Below are positions 51,764 to 59,923 of a stretch of 64,000 nucleotides of DNA, one piece after another. Positions within the stretch are counted from its first letter, which is position 1; every line of letters begins with the position of its first letter. The notes beneath the pieces were generated by a model. It was not told the origin of the DNA, made no database searches, and saw nothing but the letters and a program-made list of their open reading frames with translations. The stretch lies in contig NZ_JACOEA010000001.1 of the NCBI RefSeq assembly GCF_014281125.1, positions 186,001-250,000 on the forward strand, read 5' to 3'. Source of the stretch: Lawsonibacter celer. GTDB taxonomy: Bacteria > Bacillota > Clostridia > Oscillospirales > Oscillospiraceae. A program made the translations under genes and the position numbers.

Positions 51764-53251
51764 TCAGTTTCCGCTCAGTTGCTCGATGCCCTTGCGGATG
51801 CGGCGCAGGGACTCCTCTCTGCCCAGAATGTGGCACAGCTCCACCGCGCCGCCGGGGGTGACCGCCTTGCCGGAGAGGGCGGTGCGCACCGGCCACATAA
51901 TGCGGCCGTTTTTCAGCTCCAATCGCTCCGCCAGGCCGATGAGCGCGCCGTGGATGGCGTCATAGGTCCACTCATTCAGCCCTTCCAGCACCGGGAGCAC
52001 CTGCTCCAGGGCCTCTTTGGAGTTCTCCTCATTGGTCTTCATCTTCTTGTGGCAGTACAGCTCGTTGGAGTAGGCGGGCAGCGCGTCGATGAAATCCACC
52101 TGGGGGGCGATATCCAGCCAGGTGTCGCACCGGGGCTGCACCAGAGGGGCGACAAGGCGCAGGTCAACGGCCGGATTGGTCACCGCCTGTCTGAGATAGG
52201 GTTCCGCCCCGGCGAAGAAGTCCTCGGGGGAGAGGGCGCGCAGGTAGTTGGCGTTAAAGTATTTGAGCTTCTCCAGGTCGAAGATGGCGGGGGACTTGGA
52301 GATGCCGCCCAGATCAAAGATCTCCGAGAGCTCCTTCAGGGTGAAGAACTCCCGCTCGGCGTATTCGCCCTTGGGAGACCAGCCCAGCAGGGTCACGTAG
52401 TTGACCACCGCCTCGGACAGGAAGCCCTGCTCCAGCAGGTCCTCATAGGAGGGGTCGCCGTGGCGCTTGCTCATTTTGTTGTGCTGGTCCCGCATCACCG
52501 GGGAACAGTGGACATAGGCGGGGATCTCCCAGCCGAAGCCCTCATAGAGCAGGTTGTATTTGGGCGCGGAGGAGAGGTATTCGCTGCCCCGCACCACGTG
52601 GGTGATGCCCATCAGGTGGTCGTCCACCACATTGGCGAAGTTGTAGGTAGGCAGGCCGTCCCGCTTGATGAGCACCTGGTCGTCCAGGGTGTCGTTGTCC
52701 ACGGTGATGTCGCCGTAGACCGCGTCGTGGAAGGTGGTCTGCCCCTCGTGTGGGATGCGCTGGCGGATCACATAGGGCGCGCCTGCGGCCAGCCGCGCCT
52801 CCGCCTCCGCACGGCTCAGGCCGCGGCAGGGGTCGTCGGCCCGCTGAAAGTCGCCGGAGTCCTCCTCGGATTCGGTCTTTTCGCAGAAGCAGTAGTAGGC
52901 GTGGCCCCGCTCCACCAGCAGCCTGGCGTACTCCCCGTAGAAGGAACGGCGCTCAGTCTGGATATAGGGGCCCACAGGGCCGCCCACGTCGGGCCCCTCG
53001 TCCCAGTCCAGCCCACACTGGCGCAGGGTGCGGTAGATTACCTCGGTGGCGCCCTCCACCAGACGGCCCTGGTCGGTGTCCTCAATGCGCAGCAGGAACT
53101 TTCCGCCGCCATGGCGGGCGATGAGCCAGGTGTACAGGGCGGTGCGCAGGTTGCCCACATGCATGTATCCGGTGGGGGAAGGGGCGAAGCGGGTGCGCAC
53201 CTCTCCCTTGGGTATGCGCGCCTCCATCTCCTCAAACCATTTCATATCCAT
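51764..53251 (-). CDS. gltX: glutamyl-tRNA synthetase
   Basis: A 495-residue class I synthetase. The HIGH-type motif is PSPTGYMHVGNLR at about 25-37 and the KMSKS-type motif HNKMSKRHGD near 260. AAGGAG precedes the ATG. It charges tRNA-Glu, and in organisms lacking GlnRS also tRNA-Gln. It is transcribed from a promoter whose -35 box overlaps that of trpS. Confidence 0.95.
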   Translation of the reverse strand: MDMKWFEEMEARIPKGEVRTRFAPSPTGYMHVGNLRTALYTWLIARHGGGKFLLRIEDTDQGRLVEGATEVIYRTLRQCGLDWDEGPDVGGPVGPYIQTERRSFYGEYARLLVERGHAYYCFCEKTESEEDSGDFQRADDPCRGLSRAEAEARLAAGAPYVIRQRIPHEGQTTFHDAVYGDITVDNDTLDDQVLIKRDGLPTYNFANVVDDHLMGITHVVRGSEYLSSAPKYNLLYEGFGWEIPAYVHCSPVMRDQHNKMSKRHGDPSYEDLLEQGFLSEAVVNYVTLLGWSPKGEYAEREFFTLKELSEIFDLGGISKSPAIFDLEKLKYFNANYLRALSPEDFFAGAEPYLRQAVTNPAVDLRLVAPLVQPRCDTWLDIAPQVDFIDALPAYSNELYCHKKMKTNEENSKEALEQVLPVLEGLNEWTYDAIHGALIGLAERLELKNGRIMWPVRTALSGKAVTPGGAVELCHILGREESLRRIRKGIEQLSGN

Positions 53252-53286
53252 AGGAAAAAACTCCTTTTGTCAGCATCTGTCCCACT

Positions 53287-53315
53287 ATTCTATTTTTTTA
53301 GGGGAGGATTGTCAA
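53287..53315 (-). promoter_or_regulatory. sigma-A promoter of gltX
   Basis: On the minus strand TTGACA (53310-53315), 17-nt spacer, TAGAAT (53287-53292). Confidence 0.8.
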
Positions 53316-53337
53316 GGGGCTTTGAATATGGTATGAT
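53309..53337 (+). promoter_or_regulatory. sigma-A promoter of trpS
   Basis: TTGTCA (53309-53314), 17-nt spacer, TATGAT (53332-53337). Five of its six -35 bases are shared with the gltX -35 box on the other strand. The 60-nt leader has no T-box. Confidence 0.8.
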
Positions 53338-53400
53338 ATTTCAACATGGGTTCATAGGCCCTACAAGGAAAAAATACGGCACAAGAGGTGTGTTTTATTT

Positions 53401-54402
53401 ATGGAAAACGGAAAGAAAACGCTGCTCTCCGGGATTCAGCCCAGCGGAGACCTGCATCTGGGCAACTATCTGGGGGCCATCAAAAACTGGGCGGAGCTGT
53501 CCGACCAGTTTGAGTGCTATTGGTTTATGGCTGATATGCACACCATTACCGTGCGGCAGAACCCGGCGGACCTGCGCCGGCGCACCCTGACCCAGATCGC
53601 CACCTACATTGCCTGCGGCCTGGACCCGGAAAAGAATACCATCTTTGTCCAGAGCCACGTGCCCGCCCATGCGGAGCTGGGCTGGGTGCTGGACTGCTAC
53701 ACCATGTTCGGCGAGCTCTCCCGTATGACCCAGTTCAAGGATAAGTCCGCCAAAAACGCCGACAACATCAACGCGGGCCTGTTTACCTACCCCTGCCTGA
53801 TGGCGGCGGACATCCTGCTTTACCAGCCGGACTTTGTGCCCGTGGGGGAGGATCAGAAGCAGCACGTGGAGATCTGCCGGGATGTGGCCAACCGCTTCAA
53901 TCACGTGTACGGCGACGTGTTCACGGTGCCGGAGCCCTATATTCCCAAAACCGGAGCCCGGGTCATGAGCCTGAACGCCCCGGAGAGCAAGATGAGTAAG
54001 TCCGGCCCCGACGGCTGTGTGTTCATGATGGAGAAGCCGGAGGATATCATGCGCAAGTTCAAGCGGGCCGTCACGGACAGCGATACGGAGCGCTGCGTCC
54101 GCTACGCCCCCCAGGAAAAGCCCGGCGTGGCAAACCTGATGAGCATTTACTCGGCTGTGACAGGCAAAAGCTTTGACGAAATCGAGCGGGAGTTCGACGG
54201 CAAGGGCTACGGTGCGTTCAAGCCCGTGGTGGGCGAGGCGGTGGTGGAGCTGCTGCGCCCCATCCGGGAAGAGACCGAGCGTCTTTTGGCGGACAAGGCC
54301 TATCTGGAGAACGTCTACCGCGCCGGCGCGGAGCGGGCCGGCTACATTGCCAACAAGACCCTGCGCAAGGTTTACAAAAAGGTGGGCTTCCTGCCTCGCT
54401 GA
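53401..54402 (+). CDS. trpS: tryptophanyl-tRNA synthetase
   Basis: A 333-residue class I synthetase of normal length. The HIGH-type motif is GDLHLGNYLGAIKNW near 17-31, and the KMSKS motif is ESKMSKSGPDG near 198-208. The ATG at 53401 has AGAGGTG at a rather long spacing of about 12 nt. tagO follows 28 nt later. Confidence 0.95.
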   Translation: MENGKKTLLSGIQPSGDLHLGNYLGAIKNWAELSDQFECYWFMADMHTITVRQNPADLRRRTLTQIATYIACGLDPEKNTIFVQSHVPAHAELGWVLDCYTMFGELSRMTQFKDKSAKNADNINAGLFTYPCLMAADILLYQPDFVPVGEDQKQHVEICRDVANRFNHVYGDVFTVPEPYIPKTGARVMSLNAPESKMSKSGPDGCVFMMEKPEDIMRKFKRAVTDSDTERCVRYAPQEKPGVANLMSIYSAVTGKSFDEIEREFDGKGYGAFKPVVGEAVVELLRPIREETERLLADKAYLENVYRAGAERAGYIANKTLRKVYKKVGFLPR

Positions 54403-54430
54403 GTTCACGCCAAAGGAGTATTTCATAGGA

Positions 54431-55543
54431 ATGAAGATCGAATTACAGCTGATTGGCGTGGTGGCGGCGGCCCTGGTGGTGGCGCTGCTGGTGGCCCTGG
54501 TAACCACACCAGTGATTAAGAATCTGGCCTTCCGGGTGGGCGCCGTGGACGTGCCCAAGGACGGCCGCCGCATGCACGACCACCCCATTCCCCGCATGGG
54601 GGGGCTGGCCATTTTCCTGGGCTTTCTTTTGTCCGTGCTTTTGTTTGCAGATCTGACCACCCAGCTGCGGGGCATGCTGCTGGGCGCGGTGGTGATCGTG
54701 GTGCTGGGCATTTTTGATGACATTTATGCCCTGGGGGCCAAATTCAAGCTGCTCATCCAGATTGCGGCGGCCCTGGTGGCGGTGCTGTCCGGCAACGTGA
54801 TCGAGGCTGTGTCCAATCCCAATGTGTTTTCGGCGAATCCCTACTGGGAGCTGGGGTGGCTGCGCATCCCGGTGACGGTCATCTGGATTGTGGCCATCAC
54901 CAACGCGGTCAACCTGATCGACGGCCTGGACGGTCTAGCCTGCGGCGTGTCCACCATCAGCTCTATGACGCTGCTGGTCATCTCCCTGGTGGTGGCGGAT
55001 ACGCCGGTGGCCATCCTGATGGCGGCGCTGGCGGGGGCCTGCGTGGGCTTTCTGCCCTATAACATGAATCCGGCGAAAATCTTTATGGGGGACACCGGCT
55101 CCACCTTCTTGGGCTATGTGCTTGCGGTGGTGTCCATTCAGGGCCTGTTCAAATTCTATACCATCATCTCCTTTGCCGTGCCCTTTCTCATGCTGGGCCT
55201 GCCCATCTTCGACACCTGCTTTGCCTTCATCCGCCGCATCGCCCATGGGCAGAGCCCCATGCACGCCGACCGCAGCCATGTGCACCACCGTCTGATCGAC
55301 ATGGGCTTTAACCAGAAGCAGGCAGTGGCGGTGCTGTATATCATCAGCGCGATCCTGGGCCTGTCCGCCGTTGTGCTCACCACCAGCGGCGCGCTGAAGG
55401 CCATGCTTTTACTGGTGGCCCTGTGCGCCGCCGGGGCGCTCTCCGCCCGCATCTTCCTGAACAACAACGAAAAGAAGCTGGACGGGAACCGGGCTCCGGA
55501 AAAAGACCCGCAGACGGAACAAGAGGGGGAGGACAAGCCGTGA
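54431..55543 (+). CDS. tagO: undecaprenyl-phosphate GlcNAc-1-phosphate transferase (TagO/WecA/MraY family)
   Basis: A 370-residue polytopic enzyme with about ten membrane segments. Family motifs in order are IPRMGGLAIFLGF, GIFDDIYALGAKFKL, NAVNLIDGLDGLACG, IFMGDTGSTFLGY and the cytoplasmic HADRSHVHHRL. It loads a sugar phosphate (usually GlcNAc-1-P) onto undecaprenyl phosphate, starting teichoic acid or other wall polymers. ATG 54431 was chosen because the longer frame is inside trpS. Its stop overlaps the wecB start, tying the donor-sugar epimerase to it. Confidence 0.92.
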   Translation: MKIELQLIGVVAAALVVALLVALVTTPVIKNLAFRVGAVDVPKDGRRMHDHPIPRMGGLAIFLGFLLSVLLFADLTTQLRGMLLGAVVIVVLGIFDDIYALGAKFKLLIQIAAALVAVLSGNVIEAVSNPNVFSANPYWELGWLRIPVTVIWIVAITNAVNLIDGLDGLACGVSTISSMTLLVISLVVADTPVAILMAALAGACVGFLPYNMNPAKIFMGDTGSTFLGYVLAVVSIQGLFKFYTIISFAVPFLMLGLPIFDTCFAFIRRIAHGQSPMHADRSHVHHRLIDMGFNQKQAVAVLYIISAILGLSAVVLTTSGALKAMLLLVALCAAGALSARIFLNNNEKKLDGNRAPEKDPQTEQEGEDKP

Positions 55544-56688
55544 AGCCCATCCGAGTGATGACTATTTTCGGGACTCGTCCCGAGGCGATCAAGATGGCCC
55601 CGCTGGTGACGGAACTGCATCGCCGCAGCGGCATTGAGGCCATCTGCTGCGTCACTGCCCAGCACCGTCAGATGCTGGATGCGGTGCTGGAGATTTTCCG
55701 GATTCAGCCGGATTATGACCTGAATATCATGCAGCCGCGGCAGACCCTGTCCACCATCACCACCAAATGCCTGCTGGGTATGGAGGGCGTGCTGGAGCAG
55801 GCGCGCCCGGACCTGGTGCTGGTCCATGGGGATACCTCCACCACCTTTGCCGGGGCCCTGGCGGCCTTTTACCAGAAGATCGCGGTGGGCCATGTGGAGG
55901 CCGGCCTGCGCACCTATGACAAGTATTCTCCATTTCCAGAGGAGATGAACCGGAAGCTGGTGGGGGATATCGCGGACCTGCACTTCTGTCCCACTGCGGC
56001 CAACCGGGAGAACCTGCGGAAAGAGGGGATCTGTGAAGGGGTGTTCATCACTGGAAACACGGTGATTGACGCCCTGAAAACTACGGTCGCACCGGATTTC
56101 CGCTTTACGACGCAGCTGCTTAACCAGCTGGATTACACGGGACGGAAGGTGATACTGGTGACCTGCCACCGGCGGGAGAACTACGGCCGGCCCATGGAGG
56201 ATATCATGGCCGCCCTGGCCCATCTGGCCGGGGCCCATCCGGAAGTGGAGCTGGTCTATCCCGTGCACCTGAGCCCGGTGGTGCAGGAGTGCGCCCACCG
56301 GCATCTGGACGGCATTGGAAATGTCCACCTGATCCCCCCGCTGGACGTGGAGGAGATGCACAATCTGATGGCCCGCTGTTATCTGGTGATGACCGATTCG
56401 GGCGGACTTCAGGAGGAGGCCCCTGCCCTGGGCAAGCCGGTGCTTGTCCTGCGCAGGGAGACCGAGCGGCCGGAAGCGGTGGAGGCTGGCACGGTGAAGG
56501 TGGCCGGGGTGGCGTATGATGACATTGTGGCCCTGGCCGACGGGCTTTTGGAGGACAGCGACGCTTACCGGGCCATGGCTCATGCGGTAAATCCCTATGG
56601 AGACGGATTTGCCTGCCGCCGCATCGCCGATGCCATTGAGTGGAAATTCGGCCTGCGGGACACTCCGCCTGCGGAGTTTCAGTCATAG
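55540..56688 (+). CDS. wecB: UDP-N-acetylglucosamine 2-epimerase, non-hydrolysing (GTG start)
   Basis: A 382-residue epimerase that makes UDP-ManNAc from UDP-GlcNAc. Seen are IFGTRPEAIKMAPLV, VHGDTSTTFAGALAA, HVEAGLRT, TCHRRENYG and TDSGGLQEEAP. The GTG start overlaps the tagO stop (GTGA) and has GAGGGGGAGG upstream. With tagO it supplies the ManNAc of a teichoic-acid-like linkage unit. Confidence 0.95.
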   Translation: MKPIRVMTIFGTRPEAIKMAPLVTELHRRSGIEAICCVTAQHRQMLDAVLEIFRIQPDYDLNIMQPRQTLSTITTKCLLGMEGVLEQARPDLVLVHGDTSTTFAGALAAFYQKIAVGHVEAGLRTYDKYSPFPEEMNRKLVGDIADLHFCPTAANRENLRKEGICEGVFITGNTVIDALKTTVAPDFRFTTQLLNQLDYTGRKVILVTCHRRENYGRPMEDIMAALAHLAGAHPEVELVYPVHLSPVVQECAHRHLDGIGNVHLIPPLDVEEMHNLMARCYLVMTDSGGLQEEAPALGKPVLVLRRETERPEAVEAGTVKVAGVAYDDIVALADGLLEDSDAYRAMAHAVNPYGDGFACRRIADAIEWKFGLRDTPPAEFQS

Positions 56689-56729
56689 GAAACGGCCCCA
56701 GCGGGGGAGCGGAAAGGTGGGAAACGGAC

Positions 56730-57467
56730 TTGGAACGGCGCAATCGCACCATCCTGGTGATCCTGATCGGCATTGTCATCGTAGTGGCGGTGTTCTCCAG
56801 CTTTGGTTTAAATCTGTTCACCGGAGACACGCCGCAGATCGTCCTTCCCACCGCCACGGCCCCGGAGCCATCCGGCAGCGGGGGAACGGAGCCGTCGGCC
56901 ACGGACGGCCCTGTCCAGGTGGAGGTGACCGCCGATACGGTGCAGAACGTCATTGCCGCCCTGGTCCGGCCGGAAAGCTATTACCGGGTGGTCACCATTG
57001 AGGACTACTGGGGCGGCGGAGAGGCGGGCACTACCACCGCCAAGGTGTGGGCGGACAGCGGCTGGGTCAAGGTGGAGTCCACCAGCCCCAGCGGCGTGGT
57101 GCGCACCTCACTGGTGGGCGAGGGCAGAGTGAGCGTCTATTATGGAAACAGCGCGGCCCCTCTGACCGGCCCGGCGGATGAGCACTCAGCCGATTTGGAG
57201 GGTCAGCGTATTCCCACATACGAGGACGTGCTGGCCATGGAGAAAGAGGACATTGCCGGCACCGGCTATGAGGAAAAGGGCGGCCTGCCCTGTATCTTTG
57301 TGGAGGCGGCGGACCAGGAGTTGGGCTACCGGGAGCGCTATTGGGTCTCGGTGGACACCGGGCTGCTGGTGGCGGCCGAGACCTGGGACGGGGAGGAGCT
57401 GGCCTACCGCATGTACTCCTACGCCCTGGAGCGGCCCTGCCCGGCCGGCGTTCTGCCGCCGGAATAG
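56730..57467 (+). CDS. membrane-anchored extracellular protein of unknown function (TTG start)
   Basis: A 245-residue protein: a short basic start (ERRNRT), one membrane segment (ILVILIGIVIVVAVFSSFG), a Pro/Ser/Thr/Gly-rich linker to about 65, then an extracellular domain with paired beta-rich stretches (WADSGWVKVEST, then YWVSVDTGLLVAAETW). This resembles lipoprotein carrier/LolA-like or germination-sporulation outer proteins, but I cannot assign it. TTG 56730 follows AAAGGTGG. It is 41 nt after wecB and convergent with the small-gene trio. Confidence 0.7.
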   Translation: MERRNRTILVILIGIVIVVAVFSSFGLNLFTGDTPQIVLPTATAPEPSGSGGTEPSATDGPVQVEVTADTVQNVIAALVRPESYYRVVTIEDYWGGGEAGTTTAKVWADSGWVKVESTSPSGVVRTSLVGEGRVSVYYGNSAAPLTGPADEHSADLEGQRIPTYEDVLAMEKEDIAGTGYEEKGGLPCIFVEAADQELGYRERYWVSVDTGLLVAAETWDGEELAYRMYSYALERPCPAGVLPPE

Positions 57468-57475
57468 GGCGCCGG

Positions 57476-57796
57476 TCACTCCAAACCCAGCACCAGAAGC
57501 AGGCCCAGGGTGATGACCAGCTCCAGGTCGTCCCCCTCCAGAAAGAGAAAGAGAAGGATTAGCAGCAGGAGTACGTCCCCTGTGTCCAGGTCCTCCAGTT
57601 TCAGCTTTTTCAGCAGCGCGGACAGCGCGCCGGAGTGCTTAGCGGGTGTGCTCTCGTCGGCCTTCTGCGCCGCGCCGGAAGGGGGAGCGTCCGGCTCGGG
57701 GGTGGGCTGCGGGGCCTGCCTTGGATTGGGGGAAGGCGCGTCCTCCTCGGTAATCCGCGTATAGGATGAGCCGTTTGGAATGTAGCGGTTATACAT
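57476..57796 (-). CDS. small tail-anchored-like protein of unknown function
   Basis: A 106-residue protein with a Pro-rich polar N-terminal part (to about 50), LSALLKKLKLEDLDTGDVLL, and a hydrophobic Leu-rich C-terminus split by acidic residues (FLEGDDLELV). It starts within the last codons of the upstream gene (8-nt overlap). It is the third of three small leftward genes. Confidence 0.7.
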   Translation of the reverse strand: MYNRYIPNGSSYTRITEEDAPSPNPRQAPQPTPEPDAPPSGAAQKADESTPAKHSGALSALLKKLKLEDLDTGDVLLLLILLFLFLEGDDLELVITLGLLLVLGLE

Positions 57797-58262
57797 TGCC
57801 CGACACCTCCTCGCCGCCTCCCTTAAAGAGCTGGAAGGCGACCCGAATGACCCGGGCCAGCCGGGCGATCTTGACCGCCTGATCCACCTTGGCTCTGCGC
57901 GTCTCCTTCAAAAAGGGCCGCAGCGCATTGAGCAGGGCGGCTTTGCGGTCGTCGGAGGCGGAGTATTCTGCAAAAAGGGTAAGGGCGGCCTGGATGAGCC
58001 TGGGGTCCAGATCGCCCAGCACGGAGAGCGGATTGGCATCGCCGTCCGAACCGCCCAGTAGTCCCAGCAGCGGCGACAGATCGGGAGGCGGTGAGGAAGC
58101 AGCCTCCTCCGGGGGGGAGGCCGCTTCCCCGGCTGGCTCCTGGGCGGGGCTGGTTCCAGAGCTGGCCGTCTCCCCAGTCAGCGCCTTGGCGATGGAGACG
58201 ATCTGCCCCATGGCCTCCGGATCCCCGAGAATGGCATTCAGTTTTTCCTCAAACTCGGCCAT
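57789..58262 (-). CDS. small helical protein of unknown function
   Basis: A 157-residue protein that starts MAEFEEKLNAILGDPEAMG, has an Ala/Ser/Pro-rich middle, and ends in helices (DRKAALLNALRPFLKETRRAK). AAGGGGG precedes ATG 58262. The helix LxxILxDPEAMGQIxxIAKAL is like the start of the 92-residue neighbour (DELMKDPKAAGLL), so the two may be distant paralogues. Unknown family. Confidence 0.7.
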   Translation of the reverse strand: MAEFEEKLNAILGDPEAMGQIVSIAKALTGETASSGTSPAQEPAGEAASPPEEAASSPPPDLSPLLGLLGGSDGDANPLSVLGDLDPRLIQAALTLFAEYSASDDRKAALLNALRPFLKETRRAKVDQAVKIARLARVIRVAFQLFKGGGEEVSGNV

Positions 58263-58284
58263 GCCGCTCGCCCCCTTAAATTGT

Positions 58285-58563
58285 CTACTGTTTCTCTTTT
58301 GGTACCGACTGGCGGATGCGTCCGATGACCTGCGCGCCCTCTTTGCTCTCCATGACCTGCTGGACCATACCCACCAGGGCACTGGTGTCGCCTTTGGCCG
58401 CTGCGGATTTCAGGCTGTCACCTGCGTTTTTGCTGAGCAGCTCCATAAGCCGCTTGGTGTCCGGCGATGTGAGCAGACGCTGAAGGACCTCTTTGTTTTT
58501 CAGCAGCCCGGCTGCTTTGGGGTCTTTCATCAGTTCGTCCAGATTGGATTGCGGATTTGCCAT
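58285..58563 (-). CDS. small helical protein of unknown function
   Basis: A 92-residue protein, almost all helix by composition (ANPQSNLDELMKDPKAAGLL, then LLTSPDTKRLMELLSKNAG). The ATG at 58563 has GGAGGG at 7 nt; an ATG 6 nt upstream is too close. It is the first of the trio and diverges from the phosphoesterase gene. Confidence 0.7.
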   Translation of the reverse strand: MANPQSNLDELMKDPKAAGLLKNKEVLQRLLTSPDTKRLMELLSKNAGDSLKSAAAKGDTSALVGMVQQVMESKEGAQVIGRIRQSVPKEKQ

Positions 58564-58639
58564 ATGCATACCCTCCGTCTCATTCCATTATAATGGCGTT
58601 CATTTCATTATATGTACCGATACAGATAAGGTGATTCCA

Positions 58640-59104
58640 GTGAAACTTTTGGTTTTTTCCGATTCCCACGGCGATACGGACTCCATGTCCCAGGCGGTGG
58701 AGCGGGAGCGGCCGGATCAGCTCCTCCATCTGGGGGATATGGTGCGGGATGCCCAGCGTCTGTCGGACTGGTATCCGGAGCTCCCTCTGGTCCAGGTCTG
58801 CGGCAACTGTGACGGCTGGTGCGATGTGCCGGACGAGCGGCTGCTCCACGTGGGCGGACGGACGCTGCTGCTCACCCACGGACACAGCTATCGGGTAAAA
58901 TCAGGCCTGGATCTGGCCCTGTCGGCCGCCCGGTCCTCGGGTGCGGATATTCTGCTCTTTGGACATACGCACCTTCCCCTGTGCGACCGGCAGGGGGCCC
59001 TCTGGGTGCTCAACCCGGGCACCATCCGGGGACCGCTCCGGCGGACATACGGCGTGATTGAGATCAGCGGCGGCAGGGCGGATTGCCGGATCGGCGCTGT
59101 CTAG
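58640..59104 (+). CDS. YfcE-type metallophosphoesterase (GTG start)
   Basis: A 154-residue phosphodiesterase. Metal motifs: DSHGD at 8-12, GDMV, GNCD, THGH and GHTHLP. Such enzymes cut phosphodiesters including artificial substrates; natural substrate unknown. GTG 58640 follows AAGGTGATTCCA. coaX follows 24 nt later. Confidence 0.88.
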   Translation: MKLLVFSDSHGDTDSMSQAVERERPDQLLHLGDMVRDAQRLSDWYPELPLVQVCGNCDGWCDVPDERLLHVGGRTLLLTHGHSYRVKSGLDLALSAARSSGADILLFGHTHLPLCDRQGALWVLNPGTIRGPLRRTYGVIEISGGRADCRIGAV

Positions 59105-59128
59105 CAAGCAAAAAGGAGGCATAGGGTA

Positions 59129-59923
59129 ATGCTGCTCACCGTAGACGTAGGCAATACCAACATGGAGTTCGGAATCTTCCGGGGGGAAAAACTGATCGGG
59201 AGCTTCCGTCTGAAAACGGACGTCAATCGGACCTCGGACGAGATCGGACTGTATCTGTGCGAATACTTTCAGCGCTTCGGGCTGGAGCTGGGGGCGGTGA
59301 AGGACACGGTCATCGGCTCAGTCGTGCCGCCCATCATGTACACCCTGAGCCGCGCCATCATCAAATATGTGGGAAAAGCGCCGCTGATCATTGACGACGG
59401 CCTGGATCCCCGCCTGCCCTATGTAAGCGACGAGGGCGGCGAGCGTCTGGGGCCTGACCGGGCTGTGGCGGATATCGCCGCCATTGCCAAGTATGGCGCG
59501 CCGGTGATTGTGCTGGATTTCGGCACCGCTACCACCGTGGACGCACTCAGCCCGGAGGGCGTCTATCTGGGCGGGTGTATTACCGCCGGAGTGCGGGTAT
59601 CCATTGACGGGCTTTTTCAGAAGACGGCCCTGCTGCCCCATATTGAGCTGGCCAAGCCGGACACGGTGCTGGGCATCACCGCTACAGGACAGATTCAGGC
59701 GGGGGCGGTGCTGGGTTATATCGGCTCCATTGAGTATCTGATCCGCCGCACCAAGGAGGAGATGGGATACCCGGAGATCAAGGTGGTGGCTACCGGGGGG
59801 CTGGCCCGCATGGTGGCGGATAATACCGATCTCATTGATGTGGTGGATAGCCAGCTGGTGTTGGATGGCCTGCGCATCATTTATGAGCGGGAGCAGGCGG
59901 CCGAAGAAAGGAAATGCCTGTGA
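59129..59923 (+). CDS. coaX: type III pantothenate kinase
   Basis: A 264-residue ASKHA-fold kinase for the first step of CoA synthesis. Visible are VDVGNTNMEFG at 4-14, GPDRAVADIAA near 110, LDFGTATTVDA near 130 and GGCITAGV. It needs a monovalent cation and is not inhibited by CoA in known members. AAAAAGGAGG precedes the ATG. The next gene starts inside its stop codon. Confidence 0.94.
   Translation: MLLTVDVGNTNMEFGIFRGEKLIGSFRLKTDVNRTSDEIGLYLCEYFQRFGLELGAVKDTVIGSVVPPIMYTLSRAIIKYVGKAPLIIDDGLDPRLPYVSDEGGERLGPDRAVADIAAIAKYGAPVIVLDFGTATTVDALSPEGVYLGGCITAGVRVSIDGLFQKTALLPHIELAKPDTVLGITATGQIQAGAVLGYIGSIEYLIRRTKEEMGYPEIKVVATGGLARMVADNTDLIDVVDSQLVLDGLRIIYEREQAAEERKCL

Noticed and set aside
53338..53400. 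T-box leader for trpS
   Set aside because: The leader is only about 60 nt and has no T-box motif or terminator/antiterminator.
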